Of a stretch of 64,000 nt of DNA, positions 35,483-47,215 are shown piece after piece. The stretch lies in assembly GCA_028641055.1 (NCBI GenBank), contig CM054057.1:396598541-396662540 (forward strand). Direction: 5' to 3'. Numbering within the stretch: position 1 is the first letter of the stretch; each line of letters begins with the position of its first letter. Source of the DNA: Alopecurus myosuroides (Eukaryota > Streptophyta > Magnoliopsida > Poales > Poaceae). Below the pieces are notes generated by a model. The model had not been told where the DNA came from. It ran no database searches and saw only the letters and a program-made list of their open reading frames with translations. A program made the position numbers and the translations under genes.

Positions 35483-35802
35483 GCCGATAAAGTGTGTATC
35501 ACTTTTTTGTCAGCGATCTGAGCAGAATCCGGCATCATAGTCATCTTCGACTGGGTATAGGGCGGGTGGGATAAATTTGCTTCCACCGCAAAACCCCATT
35601 GCTTCTGCAGTTAGCCCGATAAAGATGTTAGCAGATCCTATCGGTAGCACGCAGGCACTTACCAGGTGGTTTTGCGCCGGTATGTAGGATCCGTTGTGGA
35701 GGAAGCGCCCGACGTCGTTGTCGAACTCCAAGCTTCCGACAGTGATTGATCTTCCGATTCCGCCAAGTATCCCAGATCGGAATCTTACGCCTGACGTCGT
35801 TT

Positions 35803-35820
35803 GCCCCACGGTGGGCGCCA
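35803..35820 (-). other. Primer-binding site, tRNA-Lys (element C)
   Basis: On the minus strand TGGCGCCCACCGTGGGGC lies two bases after the 5' LTR. It is complementary over 18 nt to the 3' end of plant tRNA-Lys(CUU) as I know it. It fixes the element's polarity. Confidence 0.85.
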
Positions 35821-35822
35821 AC

Positions 35823-36375
35823 TGTCGAGACATCGTAGTAGTTTTCATAGACGGGGGTGCCATGAGACTACGGTAGAGACGTGGGGTAACGGGACAGCGT
35901 AGTAACACAGAACACAGGATTTTACCCAGGTTCGGTACGTCGCGACAGTACGACGTGCCTACTCCTGCACTTCTCACTAATTGGGACTAAAGCCCGTAAA
36001 CAGGGTTACAATGTGAGGGTTTTAGATCTAAACCACTCGGCGAGGATGAGCTTCTCGGCGAGTTGGCGTAGAGCTTCTCTGTTTGTTGGTTGTTTTGTTT
36101 ATCTCCCGTCCGGCTTTATATAATAGCCGGATTAGGGCTTACAGAATAGGAAACCTAGAAAACTACGGTAACTTATAACTTGGAAAGCAAGGAATCCGTC
36201 TTCTCCTCCAAGCCAGATCACATGGGCTGTGATCCGGGTTCTTCTAGAATCCGGCTTCTGCGCGTCGGATTACTGGGCCACCTAATGGACCTAAGCCCAC
36301 TACCACTTAGGCCACCCTGGTAATTCGACACTTGGCCTACCATCTTCTATACCCCTATTTGGTATATATCCGACA
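35823..36375 (-). repeat. Element C 5' LTR
   Basis: 553 bp, ending CCGACA in plus-strand reading and next to the primer site. The TATA box complement TTTATATA is at 36115-36122. Confidence 0.95.
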
Positions 36376-38068
36376 ATTGTCTTGTACTAGGATCTAATAC
36401 TTTGCATGTTGTTATGACAACTCTGTTCTATTACTAGGCCTTCCTAATGGTCTCACGAAGAACACGTGGTATTTCCACCACATAGTGGATACCAAGTTTC
36501 GTTCTCCGATGAATAGGTATGGTTCCCTATCCCTCACAACTTTCTGAAGAACAATTTGTACATCCACCAGGTGATGAATAACAATAATATTCTTCCGATA
36601 CCCTGGATATTGTCTATGGTTTGGACTCCATTTGGTTCAGTCTAATGGTCTCAAGATAAGTATTTTTCAAAGAATCTTGTACACAGTAGTGTACATTGAC
36701 TTAGACTCAATTATTAGTGAAATTATGTTTGAGTTTCCTCGAGTTTTAATTTTTTTTTCTATAGGTGAATATAACCTATTCCACTAGTTACTTCCTATGG
36801 TCCTTCTATATCTTTGGGTTTTGACTACTATGGGACAATTCTATAAGTTTATTTATCAACTTCTACATGTTTCCTTCTAAGATATAACTACCCATGTTAT
36901 CTTCCTGGCAGGATTTGTGGTAGCTCACCATGTGTTGCTGTAGTAGCTCACCAACTCCAAACAGGATGTGGAATGTGGTCCATTCCCATCAGTGACTTTA
37001 TTGATCTTCTGCCTTCTTGACTTCAAGGAATTCCAGAGCTTTGGTGATTGCTTCAATCTGCCGATAACTCAGACCGCTCTCATACTAATCCTATACCCTC
37101 TAGACCAGTATCATCAAGATAGAACTTAGTGTTTGCACATGCATTTGCACATCAGGTTCAATCTTCATGTACAGATCTAGTCAATCAAAGATCCAAATAA
37201 GAAGCAACAAATCCCAAATGCATTTATATAACACTCATGCATCAAAAGCCTGTGAAATAGAAGTACTTAGAGTAAAACATCTCAAGTACCAAGGCTCTCA
37301 AATGCTATACACTACAATTAGGTATATATTACCTTGTAATCCTATTCTACACAACCACTCTTTGACTTGGTAATTACTCCAATTGCATGCCTTAGTGCAA
37401 TGGAATAAAGCAAGCAAAATGATCCTATAGTAGTTGTTTTACTAACTTTGTTCCATATGGTCTAAGTACCATGTAATTTGATGTAATTTATCTTGATTAT
37501 GATAAGCTTCTCATGGCATCTGTTGATCCTTCATGGTGTTGATCACATCGTAGGAGTAGTAATGTAGCTTCCATCAATTCCTATGCCTTCTCCTAGTTCT
37601 ATACTATACTATAATGATTCACCTCTAGACTTGATAACAAAGGATATGGTATATATCCCATAGTTACCATGGTTTAATGACAGTTGATGATTCTCAAACA
37701 TTCCTTATTGTTGATTCTAATCCTTTATCTGTATCATGTTCTACTCCATCCTATACATTCATAGAATGGGGTAATCATAACTGTGACGTAATCATCTCTG
37801 ACCATGTCAGAACTCTCCTTTTCACCATAGCACTAATACATGCTGGACTTCTAACTATTCATACCTAGGTATAAATAAAATAGATAAGTAGATTTACTCA
37901 GTTTGAATAAGAATAATTCTATACAAGTATGATTATATCATTCTCAAGTGAATGATCATCATAGTTGTAGGAAATATGGTTTAGATAAGATGGCTTCCTA
38001 TAGTCTTTACCAACCTACAGATCTCCTAAAAGGTTTTAATCCTAAGGTCGCTTCGCTCTGATACCATC
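36376..38068 (-). other. Element B interior, non-coding
   Basis: About 1.7 kb between element C and B's primer site. It is AT-rich, with no frame resembling gag, protease or pol on either strand. It is probably the packaging and leader region of a non-autonomous element. Confidence 0.75.
38055..38066 (-). other. Primer-binding site, initiator-Met tRNA (element B)
   Basis: Plus-strand GCTCTGATACCA is the complement of TGGTATCAGAGC and lies two bases from the LTR start TGTGATGACCC, the same spacing as in element A. Confidence 0.92.
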
Positions 38069-41000
38069 TGTGATGACCCAGCACACCACTACATGTGTAG
38101 TGCGCAAGTCGGTGACATAATACTCACAGAAGGACTTATCCGTGAATATTACATCTCTCAGAGTGGTACAACAGAAACACAGCGGGGCCAAGCAAAGCTA
38201 TAGGATACAAACCTCATTACAAAAAATCTTGAAAATCTCCTTAATGAATCAAGAAGATCTCCTGCAAAAGAAACATCAGAAGAAGCAATTCGAAGCTCCG
38301 AGCCGGAGAAGAACTCTAGCTCAGAACTAATCCACTACGGCTGATGTCAGCCCTAATCTATGGCTAGTAAATGCTAAGTCCAAGAATGGTTTCTACCTAC
38401 ACCTTGATAGCTTCTCCTCCACCAGCGTTGTTGATGACGATACTTTACCGACCAAGTAGTGGATCACTCCACGTAGCTCCCTTAGGCAGCGATGGCTTCT
38501 CGATGACGACTTCAATAGGGCTTCAACTCTAAGCAGGGGTCAAACGGGATAGAATGAGTAACGAGCGTTACTCAGCAAGTTCATGATATACAGTGGGTGG
38601 TTGATGCACTAACTACAGCTTCAGACTCGAAAGAGTCATAAGCTAATGCAAGGTTTTTGTAAATCTTTCTTCAAGAGGTTGCTTTTAATTCTGAAAACTA
38701 TGCCCGCCAGATCTTCACAGGATTAGAACTTTCATGGAGTTGCCTTTCCTGCGGCGTTCGCAGCTCCTTCCCGGAATAAGGGGTAACATGTCACATCCTT
38801 TTACACTCTGTAGAGGTGCGTTACTTTACCCATGGACGACCAAGACCATGTTGCACAACCAGGCTCGAGACCCTGTCCACTCCCACTTAGGTGTGGGGCC
38901 CGGTAGTTGGTCCAAGCCAAACCGTGCTTCTCCGCACAACGCATGCCCACCCATTTCTGCCAGCAGGTTGAACGCCTGATTCCACCCCTCACGATGGAGA
39001 TCTACGCGCCCCTGGCAGACACTCATAGACCCTAGAGCCCGTGGGACGTAAGGGCTCCCACCCATGTGCATGTAGTCTTGCAAGACCTACAGCGTACGTC
39101 TCTGTTAGTCCGTTGACATGCGAACGAGAGAAGTATCACGGCTGACTTACTCCCCCCACAAAAGATCCATGGTCAACGCGAATTTTCGGCGCAAGAATCC
39201 TGACGGCAGTTGTTGTTAATTCCTAGGTAATACGTTCCCATGCAGATGGAACCTTCCTTTGACCTATTCATCTTACCATGGTTCCATCCGCCCACCAAAC
39301 AGAACACTACCACTCGGGTAGTCATTCAATTAGTCATATTATTATAAAAATAGGATCATGCATTCTTTTGAGAGTAGGTGATAATACAATAGGGTTTTTG
39401 CAAGTAGTTTGTTATGAGATACTGCAAAGGATATGAGCAAGTGATGAACTTGCCTGAGATGTAAATGACCATAAAATTCCATGTCTTCGGGGTCAAGGGT
39501 CACGTAGAACATTCTGACGTCTGAAAGATAGCAAAGTAGTCCCGGTAAGGACTACAGAAACACTGGCAACATGATACATGCATAGTAATGAGATGCATCG
39601 TGAAATACCCTGGAAAATACCCCAGCTTTCAAGTGTAAGCCATGTTTGAAACGATAACGTATTCATACAATTGTTAGGTGACTTAGAGTTGTTTCATTAC
39701 TTGTGGTGATGTTGTTATTTCTTCTTTTAGACTTACATGTGTTTCACTTTTATTTAGCAAACAATTGTTTTCTTGTTTAGGTAAAAGTGTTTATTACTTG
39801 ATAAACAACAAAATAACAACACATGGAAAATAATTATTGAATAGATAACAGACACATTTTATTTTATGTTCGAAAGTGTAGAGCTAATGGTAATGAGTTT
39901 AGTTGAAAATGATGAGCTAATAAAACTACCCTATCATCACATAACTTGTTAGTGAATAATGATGATAGGTTTAGTAGGTGTGAAAACACTAGGGTTTAAT
40001 TAATAAATGAAATAATGTTGTGGTAATTGTTTTCTGGTTGTAATGGAATACTATCGAATTTCACTAAGCTTTTAGAATCAAGTTTATAACTTCAACAAAA
40101 GGTTTTATGTTTGTCATATTTTAATTGGAAATGCTTTCCTTTTCAATTTAATATAACATTTTATGTTTTTCTGAAATTATTAGAATAAGTTATTTTTTTA
40201 TGAATTAATTGATTAGGCAAAACATTGCACACCTAAAAACTTTGATCAAATTACTTTTACACATCATAGATGAGTTGCATTTACCATTTGGAGCATTTTG
40301 ATATATAACTTGTATTTTTCTGATTTAATGAATTATTTATTATTTTTCCAATATTCATTGTTATTCTTATAACTTATTTGATTGTTTTCACAGAAAACAT
40401 TTGTTAGGGAGTATTTTGAAATGCTCAAAATATCTAATTAATGTTGAAAGAATAATTTACATTTGATTAAATAGTTTTGAATATCTCTTAACCTTATTAT
40501 TAAAGTTTTATTATTAAAATATTATTTTGTATCCATAATTTTAAGACTATAGGCATTATTGGATTATTTTTCTTAATCTTAATATTCAACCATTTTACTA
40601 GATTAAGAATTAGTTGCATTTGTAAAGGTTTGAAATTTTGTAGAATTTTATTTGTTGTTTTCTATTATTTTTCTAATTCTTTTATTTAAAATTTTAAGCA
40701 ATTACTAAAATGCCCCTAGACTGACAGGTGGGCCAACCCACCAGTGGGTTGGGTCAAACCCACTGGTCTGGTCGGGCCGGACCAGACCAGCCACACCCGC
40801 ACCCTCCCCGCAACCTTATCCCCTCTCCTCTCCTCGCGAGGCGACGCAGAGGCGATGCGATCCAACTCCTCCTCCGGCGATTTCCTCCGGCCTCCTCCGT
40901 ACACCACCGCCACCGTGACCTAGCGCCACCCTAGCTCCTCTCTGTCCGCCACCACGCCTTCCCCTTCGATCTGCTTCCCTCCCCATGTGGCTCCCGTGGG

Positions 41001-44000
41001 GATCTTCAAACCCTAACCTAGGGTTAGGTTCCCGGGTACTCCTCCCCTCTCCGGTGGCCGTGGCTCCACGACGTGGCTCCTGAATACTCTTGGAGACCGA
41101 GCTGCTGCTGCTGCTTCTCCACGGTGGCTGTGGTTGCGGATGGTTGCGGTGTCGATGTGCCGCCGCCGGGACGGCCTTCTGGGCAACCGTGGCTCGCCTC
41201 TGTACTTCGCTCCACCAACTGGCCGTGGTCACCACGAAGGTGACCACCTGTAAGTGCTCCTCTCCCTCTGCCCCCTGACCTCTCTTTCTCTGTTCCCGAT
41301 TCCTCCTTCCCCGTTTGCTCTGGAGCCTGGCCCTCGTGCCAGTGTTCATGCCATGACCCAATAAAACCTTTAGGAGGTTGTGGATGAATTAATTGAACTG
41401 TGGGAATTTTCCCTTTGATTTCTTGACACAGAGACCATTGAGAGTTTGTTATTCTCTGTGATGAATTTGAGATATGAATGCTAGGATGTATTGTTATGCT
41501 CCTAGGGGTCCTCTAATTGTTGCACTATACTTGTGGAATTTTTGTGGGTATCCCCTTTGTGCTGGTGGTGCAGAAATGGTCTGGGATTTACTCCCAGCCA
41601 TTGCTGTGGAATAATTTCCTTTGGATATCCTTCTGTGATGAATCCCCTTGACTGGCTATCTGTTGAACAGAGCCCACCATCATGTGTGGCTTCCAAACTT
41701 GCTATGGGTGTGCTGTATATCGATAGGTATTACTCTGAATTTGTGATTCAGAGAATATGCCATCATTTTGTCATTCCCTTTTATTACTAGGCTGTTCATA
41801 TATAGTTGTGTTGAGGTACTGCTCCAATGGACTAGTGCCCAGCAACAGTTGTGTATGCAAATTGGAACTTTGTCTTAGTCCATTTGCTTATGATTTGTGC
41901 TCCAGGTAGCTGTTTAATTTGATAAGAACATGATTTACTTGATCTTGGTGCCCCTAGCCTGTGATGCAAATGTCTGAGGCCCTAGTTTTATTTAAGGACA
42001 GATACTGTGCTTGAGCTAAATGCTAATCTGGGATGTTGGTTAATTATTGGGCATCTCTATATGCCTACTGGTGGGTGCTACTCTGAACCTTCGGGTTCAG
42101 AGGATGTGCCACCATGTCCCTCTTGTTTTTGTAAGAAATATCTGGATTGGTGAGTTGTGTTTGAGGTACCAATCTTGATGGTTCTGGTGCCCAGCAACTA
42201 TACTATGGATTGTTTGGTTATTATATCTGATAAGAACAGATTAATGCTTGTTGGATTTGCCCTTAGGCCCATGATGTTGTTCTGAGGCATTTTTCTTAAG
42301 ATAAGAACAGATACTATGTTACCTTTTAATTCCCTGGGATGATTTTAGCATAGCAATTCTATGCTAGACTGAGGGAAACAAATCCCAGCCCACTATCTGT
42401 GCATAACTTAGCAAGATCCCTTGTTAGGATGTGTGTAGATATCACCTTTTGGTGTTACTGTTGTGGCTGTGATTTCCTGATGGATCTTGGCTTCTTGATC
42501 CTCTCCCCCTTGAGCTGTTTCCCCTGCTCAGCTTGTGATCTTGTTGCTGTTGTGATTCAAGCCTGCTCCTCCAGCTCCAAGCTTGGCCTTGTTGTGATCT
42601 TGCTGGATGTATTACCTGTTGATCAATTCCCAGTAGGGATTTGGGTGGTTTGGTTTGTGGTTCTATCTGTGTTGCTGGAGCTGTGTAGCTCGAGCAGTGA
42701 ATAGGGGAAAGTGAGCTTGGTCTCCCTTCTCTTGCGGCTGATGTGGTATTTATACCACATCAGAGGTCTTGACAGCACCAAGATGTGCTGGTGAGTGTGC
42801 TGTGTGCTTGTGTACTAGCTGAGAAGATATTTCCTGGGGAATAGGCTCGGTTCGCCCTTGGTCTTATCCTGGTATTGTACTTAATTTTGGCTTGCCACTT
42901 GTATTACCTGATACTTGCCCATGAGGTTACACTGAGATATTTTTCTGATCTGAACAGATGCTTAACTTGTCTAAACCTAGACTCGATGATGCGATTAGCA
43001 GTGCACCTCACTGCCAAGCTGAGAGTACTAACCCTCACTATTACTATCTTTTTTTGTTCTTTGTTTTTCTTGTTTATTTTGCAGGATCCAAAGGATATCA
43101 ATTGAAGACTTTTAAGCAAGAATTAGATTAGGAATTTCTTTTTTGTATTTGTTCATTTGTAATTTTCATTTGTAATTCTTCTTATCCTTTCTATTTATGG
43201 TAATTTGTAATAACTTTGTAAAATTGTGTTATTATTAATAAAGCTTATTGTTTTTCTATTAATATCTTCTAATAATGAGTTTGAATTGAATTAGGCTTTA
43301 ATTATTAAATGTTTCAAAATTATTTAATTATCAAATAATTCCAATTATCAAATCATTCAAATTAAACTCAAATTCCAGTTACAAACATTATGTGATTTCT
43401 AGTGTTGAAGTGAATCCCTTCAATCCAATAACACCAGAGGCATGTCGAAATTCCACTTTCTTCTAATCTCGATCTCTCTCTTTACTAAAACATCGATGAA
43501 ACCTCGATCACTCCAGGGTATAGTATTTGCGAATAAGTCTCCAATTGCCACTTCTCGTCTGATGATGTCTCAGAGTAAACTACCAGCTTGTTCCTATATA
43601 ATCTAACCTAATGAAACTCAAGTGTTTAATGCCCTCAGAAATAATCTGCTTACAAGATTGATCAGGTCCTGTACTCAAATTATTCTTGTATGACACCAAA
43701 CACCAGGGTTTCACCCCCTCGGTTGATATCTTCTATCTTGGCTCCCTCCTGGGTTGCTTCTCTTGTAGCCATGGTCATGCAGGAATGTAGACAAGAGTTT
43801 GGAAAGATCACAGACAGTGATCAGGGTTTAGTATTGGTTTGAAGAAGGTTTGTTTCCTCGTTCAGGTTCCTCCTTCAGGAATGATAAGATCCTCCAGCTA
43901 TACATGACTAACTTGCAGGAGTAAGATCATCAACTGTGTGATTTGGCTTCTCACCCCTCTTCGAGTTCGAGATACCTAGTTGATTTCTCTCAAATCACTT

Positions 44001-44283
44001 ACAGACTTGAGGTTAGACTTGTTGGGAGTTAATGTTGGTCACAACAAATTATGGTTTGTGTACCCAGATGATTTGAGTCCTTATGATACTTCTTATAAAG
44101 ATCACTCCAATTGTACTCTTGAACAGATGATCTAGTCCAATTTCATCATGTCAAGTGAAACATTGGTCACTTTGGTTTGTTTAAACTTTCGCGCCAAAAT
44201 TTCCCGTACTTTCGGATGCATGCTTTGCAAATGCACATATTAAATTTAGATCCTTATAACTTCCCAAACACTGGGATGTTACA
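38069..44283 (-). repeat. Element B 5' LTR, 6,215 bp
   Basis: Plus-strand ends are TGTGATGACCC and GGGATGTTACA, so the minus-strand LTR runs TGTAACATCCC to GGGTCATCACA. The left part (38069-40690) holds R/U5-like and AT-rich sequence without genes. A GC-rich block (40720-41290) and the downstream exons of an opposite-strand unit follow. The target duplication could not be checked because the other outer end is off window. Confidence 0.9.
40816..43242 (+). other. LTR-embedded transcription-unit-like segment, antisense to element B
   Basis: On the plus strand, a GC-rich CT-leader-like block (about 40790-41250) ends at a GTAAGT donor (41250-41255). About 1.7 kb of intron-like sequence follows, then exon-like 42958-43024 (after TCTGAACAG, starting ATG CTT AAC). 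A short intron with TACTAAC (43026-43032) and a long T-rich tract ends TTTTGCAG before 43085. The final frame stops at TAG 43129-43131, and AATAAA lies at 43237-43242. The last two exons join in phase to a 37-codon frame, also open in the left LTR copy with one Ala/Val change. It looks like a captured host gene end; function unknown. Confidence 0.4.
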
Positions 44284-45008
44284 TCCCGTGTCCGCACGGT
44301 GACGTCAAGTGCTTCTTGGGGGACCACAAGGTCACGACATCCCCAAGCGTTTTGTAAGAGAAACAATGACTCATCCTAGCAGTAAAATCCAGTTGCTTTT
44401 CCGAGCAATGAAACCTCTTTCGCATGCCGGCATGCTTGCATTTTTGCATCCAACAAGATCATAAGCATTCACCTCAGCATGCATACCTTCCTCTCGTAGA
44501 GGCGCGCGAGTGTCCTTTTCCTCTCGAGAGCATCCCACGAGCGGGGGCTGGAACAGTGTATGTGTACGGGTCGCTACCGCACACAACACCTAGCCAAGTC
44601 CCTTGGCATGGTTCTCCTTGTGAGATGCTCACGAAGGAAAAGCCAAACGCGCACCTCTCCAGGAACACAAACTGCAGGTAGCCTCATTCCCAAGGAGCAA
44701 GCACCTATCCCTCCACGCGGAGTCTGGAGAGTCCTCGACAAGGAGCAACAGGAGACCCACCACAAAGGACACAAACGAGGTGTCTCGAAGTACACCATCA
44801 CACAAAAGCTAAGTATCATCGCAGAAAAAACATCCATAAATTAAGGCACACCGAAACAAGGGCCGCACAACAACTCACGCATAAGGTTCACAAAATGGTT
44901 CACCTATTATCTACTGTGTGCATCAGGAACACGGGAACGGCGATCAAACAGAGGCGGAGGAGTGGTGGCCCTCAAAGTCTTCCTTATCGCTAACAGACCC
45001 CCCACTTC
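44284..45008. other. Unassigned DNA right of element B
   Basis: GC-balanced sequence with no convincing gene; the ORFs here are short and overlap on both strands. The first five bases, TCCCG, are the presumed target site of element B. Part of this may belong to the same older element as the coiled-coil pseudogene that follows. Confidence 0.4.
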
Positions 45009-46120
45009 TTAGGAACCAAGGGGCTTGGGCGCGCCCTTCAACGGATCAAACTTCTCAGTGAAGGCATTCACCGCCTCGTGCACTTGGCTTCGGAGGTCCT
45101 CCTGGAGATCATCCGGAATCGGCTCGGACAGGGTGCTGAAGTCAAAGACAGGATCGGCGAGCTGAAGTCGGGAGAAGGCATGGTTCACCGCCACCGCTGG
45201 AAGATGACGGTTCTCCTAATTCAAGACCTCATCCAGGTCATGAACCTCCTCCTCGAGCGTGGCGATGAACCGCGAGAGGTAGTGGACGCAACCAGCACCG
45301 TTGCGCTCGCAGGGGAGTTCCAGCGTCTCGATATCCAGGCGGTCGGCGACGGCGTGAGTGCTGCGCACCACCTAGAGGAACAACACCTCGAGGTGACGCT
45401 GCAGCTCACGCGCCTACTGGGAGGAGGCTCGACGCTCCTCCTCTCCTTCCACGAGCGGGGTAATCTATCCCTGCAGGGCGAGCAGGTCCGTGTGGTACCC
45501 CGCGGTCTCCTTAGCGGAGATCTCCTTTGCCTTCCTCTCTTCGTCACGCCTTCGACGGACCCGGCGCAGGTCCTTCTCGAGGTCCTTGACCTTCTTCTCC
45601 AGCTCCTTCCTTCGCTGGACGAACTTGGCTTCCAGGTCCTTGTTATTTTGGCCAAACTCCCTCAGGAGCTCCATGCGGATGGCCGCGCGGCCTGCTTCAA
45701 CTTCCTTCTGGATACCGTCCTCACGATCGACCTTCATCTCGGCGAGCCGGGTGTTGCAGTTGTCTATCTTTCGCTGGGTACGGGCCTCCATCTCCCGCAC
45801 CTCAGCTTCCATGGTCTCGAGGTGCTATGGCTCGAGGCTGAGCTGAACCTCAGCGAGAGCTAGCTTCTCTTATTGCTCCGAGAGGTCCTTCTCGGCCTCG
45901 TCAACCGCCTCCTCTCTAGAGGCAAGCCTCTCCTCCCTGCCTCGGCGGAGGTGGGTCCACTCTTCCACCTCCAAAGAATGCTGGTTTCTTTCGAGGCGCA
46001 ACTCCTCTTGGCCATCTTGCGCACTCGCTAGCATCTGCTTGGCCTCCTCCAGCACCAGGGAGGCATCGTGGCGCGCGCTCCACCTCCGCAAGCATCGCAC
46101 TCCTCGTCTCCACAACCCCC
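45009..46120 (-). pseudogene. Decayed coiled-coil gene resembling retroelement antisense ORFs
   Basis: One minus-strand frame family covers about 1.1 kb and is broken by several stops. From its start it encodes an Ala/Glu/Arg-rich stretch (LEEAKQMLASAQDGQEELRL), then a long heptad-like Lys/Glu/Arg-rich region (REMEARTQRKIDNCNTRLAE, then KKVKDLEKDLRRVRRRRDEE). A C-terminal globular part follows (HAFSRLQLADPVFDFSTLSE) and ends in a stop. Most stops are TAG or TAA where Gln is plausible. The arrangement resembles the C-terminal half of gypsy-type transposon proteins like the antisense gene of element C. The N-terminal domain is not present. Confidence 0.6.
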
Positions 46121-46671
46121 TCTTCTTGCGCAATATAAAACTTGTTTGTTCTTTACTTTTGTGCATCATCATGGAATCCTCACGCATTTTCATGCTTTTA
46201 AAAGTTGCAAAAATAATTAAAGTGCATAAGAACTCATTCTCTAAGTTTCTGAAATAATTTTTGTGCACCATAACTATTTCTAAAATACACAAATCATTCT
46301 CCTATTTTTCTGGAAAATAAAAATAATCACACAAAGAAAAAAAAACGTTTGGCAAAGGGCCATCAGTCTAGTGGGGCGAGAGATGCCTAAAATCTGGCCT
46401 GCCTCGTGCGCCAGCAGGCATCCCACTACCTGGTGCTGTTGTTTTTCTTCTCCCGTACACAAAGCACGAGCAGGGAGCGACCAGGGCATGTAGCCGTCGA
46501 CCTCCACCGCCGATCCCACCTGCTCCCTTTCCCTTTCCCGCTTAAAGCCGCTCCTAGGCGTGCCCCTAAACCCTAGCTTCCTTCCGCCCTCCTCTTTCCT
46601 CGAGCCGCCACCATTTCCCTTCTCCCACGTTTTCTTTTCTATCTTTCTTCTTTCCCGTACCAAGAACCTCC
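46121..46671. other. AT-rich spacer then promoter-like GC-rich block
   Basis: 46121-46340 is AT-rich and non-coding. 46440-46671 looks like a plant promoter and 5' UTR: CTTAAAGCC, then CCCCTAAACCCTAG (telo-box-like) and a C/T-rich leader up to an ATG in CCATGG context. No full gene follows, so this is probably a captured or truncated host gene start. Confidence 0.35.
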
Positions 46672-47076
46672 ATGGCCGGAGATGAGAGCATACGGAGCCG
46701 AGACCGTGGTGTGCTAGAAGGGAATCCGAGGATGGGAACGAAACCGCACCACCATCCTCCACCGTCAATGACCAGGAGCCGGACCCCGGAAGGACCAGCA
46801 GCGCCGCACCATCCTCGTGAATCTCGTCGTCCGTCCGTGAGAAGTAACTCTAGGACACTGTCTTCCTCTTCTTCTACTGGTCAGCGTCGCCGTGCTCTTG
46901 TCAAGCTGCTGAGCCATCAACCTCATGTTGAGCCTTCCGTCCGCCCGGACACCCTCCCTTTTCTCCCCTTGCTCTGTGTCCTCGCTGTCGTGTGGGTGTG
47001 CTCCGGTGGCGCTGCCTTCCATGGACGCCGAGGCGGAGCTCCCAGCAGTCCAGCACCCACCTTTGGGAATTGGTGA
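46672..47076 (+). CDS. Hypothetical 134-residue ORF after the promoter-like block
   Basis: The ATG is in a good plant context (CTCCATGGCC) after a leader-like sequence. The product is basic and low-complexity (Pro, Ser, Arg, His), with a possible hydrophobic segment LPLLCVLAVVWVCSG around residues 100-115. I recognise no domain. A long minus-strand frame overlaps it, so GC richness alone may explain the openness. It may be a gene fragment whose later exons are missing. Confidence 0.25.
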   Translation: MAGDESIRSRDRGVLEGNPRMGTKPHHHPPPSMTRSRTPEGPAAPHHPRESRRPSVRSNSRTLSSSSSTGQRRRALVKLLSHQPHVEPSVRPDTLPFLPLLCVLAVVWVCSGGAAFHGRRGGAPSSPAPTFGNW

Positions 47077-47215
47077 ACCTTCATGTGTCCCCTGCAGTAG
47101 GCACCGCACCTCCACACACCCACACACGATGTACGTCACGCACACAAAATGTCGTCGCCCACTTCTGGATGTCGCCGGTTTCCCGTTCCCTTTCCTCGTC
47201 GCGCCTCCGTCGTGG

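Larger units (their letters stand above)
26504..36375 (-). mobile_element. Element C: Tat-like Gypsy with antisense gene, RNase H and integrase missing
   Basis: Two 553-bp LTRs (26504-27056, 35823-36375) differ at seven sites. The minus-strand order is 5' LTR at right, tRNA-Lys primer site, gag-protease, RT, then an opposite-strand spliced gene, a polypurine tract and the 3' LTR at left. Flanking pentamers ACTGT (26499-26503) and ATTGT (36376-36380) form a one-mismatch target duplication within element B. Antisense ORFs before the 3' LTR are a known feature of Tat-type Gypsy elements. This copy has no RNase H or integrase sequence, so it could not move alone. Confidence 0.92.
24788..44283 (-). 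mobile_element. Element B: long-LTR, non-coding Gypsy derivative (LARD-like)
   Basis: B reads on the minus strand. Its 5' LTR is 38069-44283 (6,215 bp) and the retained part of its 3' LTR is 24788-26345. Polarity comes from a minus-strand TGGTATCAGAGC two bases inside the right LTR and a minus-strand polypurine tract (GGGGGAGATAC) next to the left LTR. Once nested element C is removed, the interior is only 26346-26503 plus 36376-38068, about 1.85 kb, with no gag or pol. Very long LTRs around a short non-coding interior fit a large retrotransposon derivative that depends on another element's enzymes. The primer site and TGTAACATCCCA start are shared with element A, a plausible helper family (inference). 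Confidence 0.85.

Noticed and set aside
36376..38068. Search for gag or pol remnants in element B's interior
   Set aside because: All frames are short and show none of the zinc-knuckle, protease, RT or integrase motifs.
40816..41361. 181-codon minus-strand ORF in the GC-rich block of B's LTR
   Set aside because: Gly/Arg-rich translation of CpG-rich DNA on both strands, no domain; the plus-strand leader and donor structure explains the block better.
45078..45863. 261-codon plus-strand ORF
   Set aside because: It is the reverse shadow of the coiled-coil pseudogene, whose minus-strand heptads and C-terminal block are recognisable.
46280..46768. 162-codon minus-strand ORF over the promoter-like block
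   Set aside because: No motif; the plus strand has the leader-like and ATG context, and the translation looks like random GC-rich sequence.
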